From positions 1 through 36,351 of the forward strand of contig JAFZOV010000121.1 in the NCBI GenBank assembly GCA_017550445.1: DNA of 36,351 nt, read 5' to 3'. The DNA is from Fibrobacter sp. Its GTDB lineage: Bacteria; Fibrobacterota; Fibrobacteria; Fibrobacterales; Fibrobacteraceae. The translations under genes and the position numbers were made by a program. The notes below the pieces were generated by a model that did no database searches, was not told the origin of the DNA, and saw nothing but the letters and a program-made list of their open reading frames with translations. Position 1 is the stretch's first letter. Each line of letters starts with the position of its first letter. Shown here piece after piece: positions 32,619 to 36,351 of the stretch.

Positions 32619-33719
32619 ATGGCTAAGAAAACAACAAATACCCCGACTAGCAACCTTTCCGCAGACAAGGCCAAGGCTGTAGAAGCCGCCATCGCACAAA
32701 TCGAAAAGAATTATGGTAAAGGTTCCATCATGGCTTTGGGCCAGCAGCCCGTCGAAGACATTCCTGTCATTCCGACCGGCTGTATCCAGCTGGACATGGC
32801 TCTTGGCGTGGGCGGTTTCCCGCGCGGCCGTATCATCGAAATCTACGGACCGGAATCTTCGGGTAAGACGACTTTGACTCTGCACGCCATTGCCGAAGCC
32901 CAGAAACTTGGCGGTGTTGCAGCCTTCATCGACGCAGAACACGCTTTTGACGCAGTCTACGCCCGCAAGCTCGGCGTGGACATCGAATCTCTCCTGGTTT
33001 CGCAGCCGGATACCGGTGAACAGGCCCTCGATATTGCCGAAACTCTCGTTCGTTCCGGCGCCATCGACATCATCGTGATCGACTCCGTGGCAGCCCTTGT
33101 GCCGCAGGCCGAAATCAACGGCGAAATGGGTGATAACCATGTTGGCTTGCAGGCCCGACTCATGAGCCAGGCCCTGCGAAAGCTTACCGGTATCCTTTCG
33201 AAGTCCAACACTTGCATGCTGTTCATCAACCAGCTGCGTATGAAGATTGGCGTGATGTTCGGCAACCCCGAAACCACCACTGGCGGTAACGCACTTAAGT
33301 TCTACGCTACCCAGCGTATCGATATTCGTCGCATTGCAGCCATCAAGGACGGCGAAGAAGTCATCGGTAACCGTACCCGCGTGAAGGTCGTAAAGAACAA
33401 GGTGGCCGCACCGTTTACCCAGTGCGAATTCGATATTCTCTATGGTTGCGGCATTTCCCGCGAAGCCTCTATCCTCGACCTCGCTACCGAACTCGACATC
33501 ATTCAGAAGAGCGGTTCCTGGTTCAGCTACAACAACGAACGCATCGGCCAGGGTCGTGAAAATACCCGTCTGTTCCTGAAGGACAACGTGGAACTCTGCA
33601 ACGAAATCGAGCAGAAGATCCGCGAAAGCATGAAGGACGTGGAACTGTTCAAGCTGAACGAAGGCGACGCTATCGAAGCGGACGACGACGCCGAAGTCAG
33701 CGTAAGCGAAGACGCATAG
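32619..33719 (+). CDS. recA: Recombinase A
   Basis: RecA forms ATP-dependent filaments on single-stranded DNA, drives strand exchange and triggers LexA self-cleavage. The start is ATG 32619 (MAKKTTNT), because GGAG at 32609-32612 lies 6 nt upstream. The in-frame ATG at 32607 overlaps that site. The 366-aa protein has Walker [10 protein letters not shown], Walker B IIVIDSV, the L1 region [20 protein letters not shown], and [20 protein letters not shown] followed by GGNALKFYA, including loop L2. The C-terminus is acidic, as usual. Small departures (KNKVAAPF instead of the usual [18 protein letters not shown]) do not touch catalytic residues. Confidence 0.98.
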   Translation: MAKKTTNTPTSNLSADKAKAVEAAIAQIEKNYGKGSIMALGQQPVEDIPVIPTGCIQLDMALGVGGFPRGRIIEIYGPESSGKTTLTLHAIAEAQKLGGVAAFIDAEHAFDAVYARKLGVDIESLLVSQPDTGEQALDIAETLVRSGAIDIIVIDSVAALVPQAEINGEMGDNHVGLQARLMSQALRKLTGILSKSNTCMLFINQLRMKIGVMFGNPETTTGGNALKFYATQRIDIRRIAAIKDGEEVIGNRTRVKVVKNKVAAPFTQCEFDILYGCGISREASILDLATELDIIQKSGSWFSYNNERIGQGRENTRLFLKDNVELCNEIEQKIRESMKDVELFKLNEGDAIEADDDAEVSVSEDA

Positions 33720-33754
33720 TCCCTACCCAACTATTTTTCTTCCTGAAGAGCAAC

Positions 33755-33800
33755 AAACCCTGGCCTATCCTTTAGCCATTGGGATGGGTCGGGGTTTTCC
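33755..33800 (+). terminator. recA terminator hairpin
   Basis: AAACCCTGGCCTATCC (33755-33770) pairs over 16 positions, with three G-T wobbles, with GGATGGGTCGGGGTTT (33782-33797) around an 11-nt loop, followed by TCCTTT. It lies 36 bp after the recA stop and before the CTATATT promoter of the next gene. Confidence 0.6.
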
Positions 33801-33844
33801 TTTGTTGTGAATTTTCTATATTCCATACCATGAGGGCAGAATCT

Positions 33845-34615
33845 ATGAAGGCAACACTCCGGACAGCAGCGACATTCCTTACGCTAGCGTGCTCCGCCGC
33901 CTTCTCGCAGACATCCTGCCCGCATTTTTTGCTGAACAGCCCCATGGTGGTAAACATCGAAGGCTTCTTCGTAAACGAGAAAATGTCCCGAGTGAGCCTC
34001 GACGTAGAATGGCGACATCACCCCGAAGCGCTGGATACATTCTTCGTGAACCAGCCGGACGTTCCGAAATTCAACTTCGTGACAGCAGGTGAATACCGCT
34101 ACATGGAATTCCCCGATATCAAGGTGAAGCGCCAGCTGGGCACCCACCACCTAAAAGAAAACATCGGCGAAACTCCGCTCAAGCTCGACGACATGGAACT
34201 CTTGGCTAACGGGCAGTTCCTGTGCAGGGATTCCAGCATCCAGAAACCCAATATTCTTTCTACCGCATTCTCGATGGCCTGGTGGAGCCTTGTGGCAGAC
34301 AGCCTGCCGCAACCGTCCAAGGTGACAATGAACGGCGCCCGCAAAGAAAAGCGCAACTTCTGGATTCGCCAGTGGAAAAACTACTCCGGTGAAATGCTGC
34401 CAACCCTGGTCAAGCTGGAAAGCGAAAAATACAGCGGCGAACTCTGGATCCGTTCCGCCTACACCATTCAGGCACTGCAGGCCGACCCGCTCAAAAACAG
34501 CGTCGAGGGCAAGCCGAAACCGCCACTGCCGGATTTATTCAGAAAAATTCCTGTGAAAGGGGAAAGAAAAATACCCCTGATACTCAAGCTGAACCAGGAA
34601 CTGCTGCGCGAGTGA
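33845..34615 (+). CDS. Secreted hypothetical protein, 256 aa
   Basis: ATG 33845 is preceded by GAGGG at 33832-33836, a well-placed ribosome site. A TATATT box at 33817-33822 would start the mRNA near 33830, giving a very short leader. The in-frame ATG 33830 is an alternative that would make the mRNA leaderless. The signal peptide MKATLRTAATFLTLACSAAFS is followed by QTSCPHFLLNSPMVVN. The mature part alternates beta-like strands and has no motif I can name. The Pro/Lys/Arg-rich end overlaps the convergent barrel gene by 81 bp. I infer a periplasmic or surface protein of unknown role. Confidence 0.75.
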   Translation: MKATLRTAATFLTLACSAAFSQTSCPHFLLNSPMVVNIEGFFVNEKMSRVSLDVEWRHHPEALDTFFVNQPDVPKFNFVTAGEYRYMEFPDIKVKRQLGTHHLKENIGETPLKLDDMELLANGQFLCRDSSIQKPNILSTAFSMAWWSLVADSLPQPSKVTMNGARKEKRNFWIRQWKNYSGEMLPTLVKLESEKYSGELWIRSAYTIQALQADPLKNSVEGKPKPPLPDLFRKIPVKGERKIPLILKLNQELLRE

Positions 34616-35512
34616 TCCACCGTAGAAACGTTCTTCGGTGCGTTTCCAGCCACCCACTTCCAAGATAATATTCTGCAACCCATCTTTCCAGAAGAAATGG
34701 GCACCAAGCATCGCCTTGCCGTAACCGAGGGATTCCTTTCGGACAGTATTCTTTTCGCGCAAGAAACCGGTCTTGTAGAAATTAGATTCGAAAATGGCCG
34801 CAAAATGGTTTGTCAGGGGAACTCGGCCGTAGGCATCCAACGCTAGCAAGAAATCGCGGTTAAACACGGGGATATTCCTGCGATAATCGTAGCTCTTGCC
34901 CTCGAAATCGGTACTGACGTCCATCAAAATATAATGGAACTTCAATCCCAAAACGGAGCCCCTAGGCAAGGAATAGCTCATACTGAAGGCCATATCGATC
35001 AACTGGGTGTAGTCAAAGGCGGCATCATCCTTATAGATATTGTCCACTACATAGTCCGCATTCCAGCTTTCGGCAATACGTCCCTCGCCTTCCACTTCGG
35101 CAGTGACCATTTCCAGGTTCGAACGCATGTAGAGATAGCTTTCGTAGACCACATTCGCTTCGATTTGCGGATTGGTCTTGAAAGGGCGAATACCGATGCC
35201 CGCCAGATAACCCGCATAGAACGGAGAAACTTCGATGGCGGCATCCATGCGCAAGTAAGAGGGCAGGCTTTCCAAGCGTTCACCATACGCCAGTTCATCG
35301 AGAGGTTCAAGCCAGGTGTAATGGAGCATGCCGGTAGCCTGAGGCAGCCACTGTCCCCACACGAACGGCGTATTCCCTAGCAAGCTCCAGGAGAGGTTGG
35401 GTCCATAGCGGAATCCAAAATTCGCATTTTCATTGAAACCATCGGCAAAAGACGCGACGTTACAAGTAAAAAAAATTATAGAAAAGGCCAATAATTTCTT
35501 AAAATAAGTCAT
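34535..35512 (-). CDS. Predicted outer-membrane beta-barrel protein, 325 aa
   Basis: A Sec signal peptide (MTYFKKLLAFSIIFFTCNVASFA) is followed by about 300 residues of alternating aromatic/polar strands: GFRYGPNLSWSLLG, LHYTWLEPL, FSMSYSLPRGSVLGLKFHYIL, and near the end FLVQLEYQGYFSF. This is a pattern of a small to medium barrel. Eight residues (PFHRNFSE) follow the last aromatic strand, so the terminal Phe signal is not at the very end. The reading frame continues 81 bp into the convergent gene, which could explain that tail. No family is recognised. The upstream leader is AT-rich with no clear ribosome site. Confidence 0.75.
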   Translation of the reverse strand: MTYFKKLLAFSIIFFTCNVASFADGFNENANFGFRYGPNLSWSLLGNTPFVWGQWLPQATGMLHYTWLEPLDELAYGERLESLPSYLRMDAAIEVSPFYAGYLAGIGIRPFKTNPQIEANVVYESYLYMRSNLEMVTAEVEGEGRIAESWNADYVVDNIYKDDAAFDYTQLIDMAFSMSYSLPRGSVLGLKFHYILMDVSTDFEGKSYDYRRNIPVFNRDFLLALDAYGRVPLTNHFAAIFESNFYKTGFLREKNTVRKESLGYGKAMLGAHFFWKDGLQNIILEVGGWKRTEERFYGGSLAQQFLVQLEYQGYFSFPFHRNFSE

Positions 35513-35591
35513 TTCGGAATAAAATTTAAAATATTTTCCCCATTTGCGCCATAAATTCTTATTTTGTAGGCATTAATTTATAGGAGTCACT

Positions 35592-36032
35592 ATGAAGCTC
35601 TCTCATATTTGCGTGCTTGGCATAAGCGCCCTGATGTTCTGGGCCTGCTCAAACCGCTATTCCTCCCCCATCCTGATCGAACGCGGCGAAGGTCGCAACG
35701 AATACGAACGCGAATACTTTGCCGTCAAGGAAAGCATGGGTATCGACAAGCGCCTGAAGGACGTGTTCAAGCAGGGCTATATCGAAGAAGGCATGACCAA
35801 TGACATGGTGAACCTCTTGTGGGGTCCTCCTGATCACGAAAGAACCACCGAAAAGCAGAGCGTGTGGGAATACTACACCCGCGAAGGCGAACTCATTACC
35901 CGCCTTTTCTGGAAGCACCCCGACCAGGCTCGCTTGAAGGGCTACGAAGAAGAATGGATTCTTGAAAAGATCGAAGGCGACCGCTACGGTGGATCCCCGG
36001 CTCCGACCTCCAAGCATTCTAGTAACTATTAG
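35592..36032 (+). CDS. Lipoprotein with BamE/SmpA-like motif
   Basis: AGGAG lies 5 nt before the ATG. The lipoprotein signal MKLSHICVLGISALMFWAC ends at Cys19, the expected lipidated residue. The mature part has a linker (RGEGRNEYEREYF), then YIEEGMTNDMVNLLWGPPDH near residues 63-82. This is the 'G-M-T-x-x-x-V-x-x-L-x-G-P-P' turn typical of the SmpA/OmlA/BamE fold, followed by the VWEYYTREGE strand pair. BamE is a lipoprotein of the outer-membrane protein assembly complex. Many other small lipoproteins share this fold, so a BAM role is only a possibility. The 3' gap contains two REP-like palindromes, the second acting as terminator. Confidence 0.78.
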   Translation: MKLSHICVLGISALMFWACSNRYSSPILIERGEGRNEYEREYFAVKESMGIDKRLKDVFKQGYIEEGMTNDMVNLLWGPPDHERTTEKQSVWEYYTREGELITRLFWKHPDQARLKGYEEEWILEKIEGDRYGGSPAPTSKHSSNY

Positions 36033-36034
36033 TA

Positions 36035-36083
36035 GAGATCCCCGGTCATCCCCGTCAAGCGAGGACAGGCGCCGGGGATGACA
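36035..36083. repeat. REP-like palindrome (copy 4, expanded)
   Basis: GAGATCCCCGG (36035-36045) and CCGGGGATGACA (36072-36083) are the arms. The 26-nt middle itself contains TCATCCCCGTCAAGCGAGGA, suggesting a second element nested in the loop. Confidence 0.65.
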
Positions 36084-36092
36084 TGAAGGATT

Positions 36093-36127
36093 TGTCATGC
36101 CCGCCTTGAGCGGGCATCTCCTTTTTT
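36093..36127 (+). terminator. REP-like palindrome (copy 5) acting as terminator
   Basis: ATGCCCGC (36097-36104) and GCGGGCAT (36110-36117) form a perfect 8-bp stem with a 5-nt loop, flanked by TTGTC and CTCC and followed by TTTTTT (36122-36127). It lies between the lipoprotein gene and tpiA. Confidence 0.75.
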
Positions 36128-36170
36128 AGGGAAAAAGACAAAACAGACTACCGCCCGCAGTCTTTTTTTC

Positions 36171-36176
36171 TATATT
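36171..36176 (+). promoter_or_regulatory. Candidate -10 of tpiA
   Basis: TATATT within TTTCTATATTT lies 39 bp before the tpiA ATG, in the same string context as the boxes at 1619 and 33817. No clear -35 is visible. Confidence 0.45.
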
Positions 36177-36214
36177 TACGCGCGTTAAATTTTAAACCTC
36201 TCAAGGAGTTAATT

Positions 36215-36351
36215 ATGCGTCAGTATATCATCGCTGGTAACTGGAAGATGAACAAGACCGTTAGCGAATCCATTCAGCTCGCTAAGGATATCGTGGAAGC
36301 CGTCAAGGACGTGAAGAAGACCGAAGTGGTCATCGCCCCGACTTACCTCGC
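36215..36351 (+). CDS. tpiA: Triosephosphate isomerase (3' truncated by window edge)
   Basis: Only the first 45 residues are in the window. They start MRQYIIAGNWKMNKTVSES and continue to VVIAPTYL. AGNWKMN contains the catalytic Asn and Lys of triosephosphate isomerase, and the IAPTYL strand is where the family has its first barrel repeats (APPFTxL). The enzyme interconverts dihydroxyacetone phosphate and glyceraldehyde 3-phosphate in glycolysis. AAGGAG lies 7 nt before the ATG. Confidence 0.95.
   Translation, partial: MRQYIIAGNWKMNKTVSESIQLAKDIVEAVKDVKKTEVVIAPTYL

Noticed and set aside
36132..36168. AGACT/AGTCT hairpin with T-run before tpiA as a riboswitch or terminator
   Set aside because: The stem is only 5 bp with a 9-nt loop and the T-run merges with the promoter string; not enough to support a call.

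Overview
The window looks like chromosomal DNA of Fibrobacter or a close relative (phylum Fibrobacterota). The evidence is a lipoprotein with serine-block linkers and a Fib_succ_major-type motif (MAENLN), a family 9 glycoside hydrolase, very large cadherin-repeat surface proteins, an [4Fe-4S]-type PurF, and a cinA/pncC-recA pair. Many signal peptides and beta-barrel proteins indicate a diderm envelope. The species call is inference. No tRNA, rRNA, insertion sequence, prophage or CRISPR array was seen.

Layout. 1-1460 is an accessory stretch on the minus strand: a truncated Ser-rich lipoprotein, two tiny ORFs and a GIY-YIG protein whose 3' ends run into intergenic palindromes. 1631-3933 holds a UbiA-family prenyltransferase converging on an AAA ATPase fused to a DUF234/PD-(D/E)XK-like tail. 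Immediately upstream of the ATPase is an ordered array of 9-bp half-sites in alternating orientation, exactly 26 bp apart (3953-4091). 4354-9861 is mostly housekeeping: purF, a minus-strand SDR epimerase, then a tight plus-strand operon ddl - tsaB - rimI - DUF218 membrane protein.

9847-29762 is about 20 kb coded entirely on the minus strand and devoted mainly to the cell surface. In transcription order it holds a 1503-aa cadherin-like protein, its 2699-aa paralogue, a YciH/SUI1 protein, a FecR-domain protein translationally coupled to a beta-helix/beta-barrel outer-membrane protein, and a GH9 enzyme with no visible signal peptide. The two giants share an N-terminal adhesin-like domain, a Calx-beta-like segment, a cadherin region of different length and a conserved ~700-aa C-terminus. 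The larger one carries an 810-bp internal duplication containing an 8-cysteine cluster.

29940-30075 encodes a small SRP (4.5S) RNA with its own promoter and terminator. 30137-36351 contains a histidine phosphatase, a DUF5683-like membrane protein, pncC-recA with a LexA-like site, a secreted protein whose gene overlaps tail-to-tail by 81 bp with a beta-barrel gene, a BamE/SmpA-like lipoprotein, and the start of tpiA. REP-like palindromes lie in several intergenic gaps. The most unusual signals are the 26-bp-phased half-site array, the GH9 without signal peptide behind an envelope gene pair, the giant paralogue pair with its Cys-cluster duplication, and the palindromes that have become part of coding sequences.
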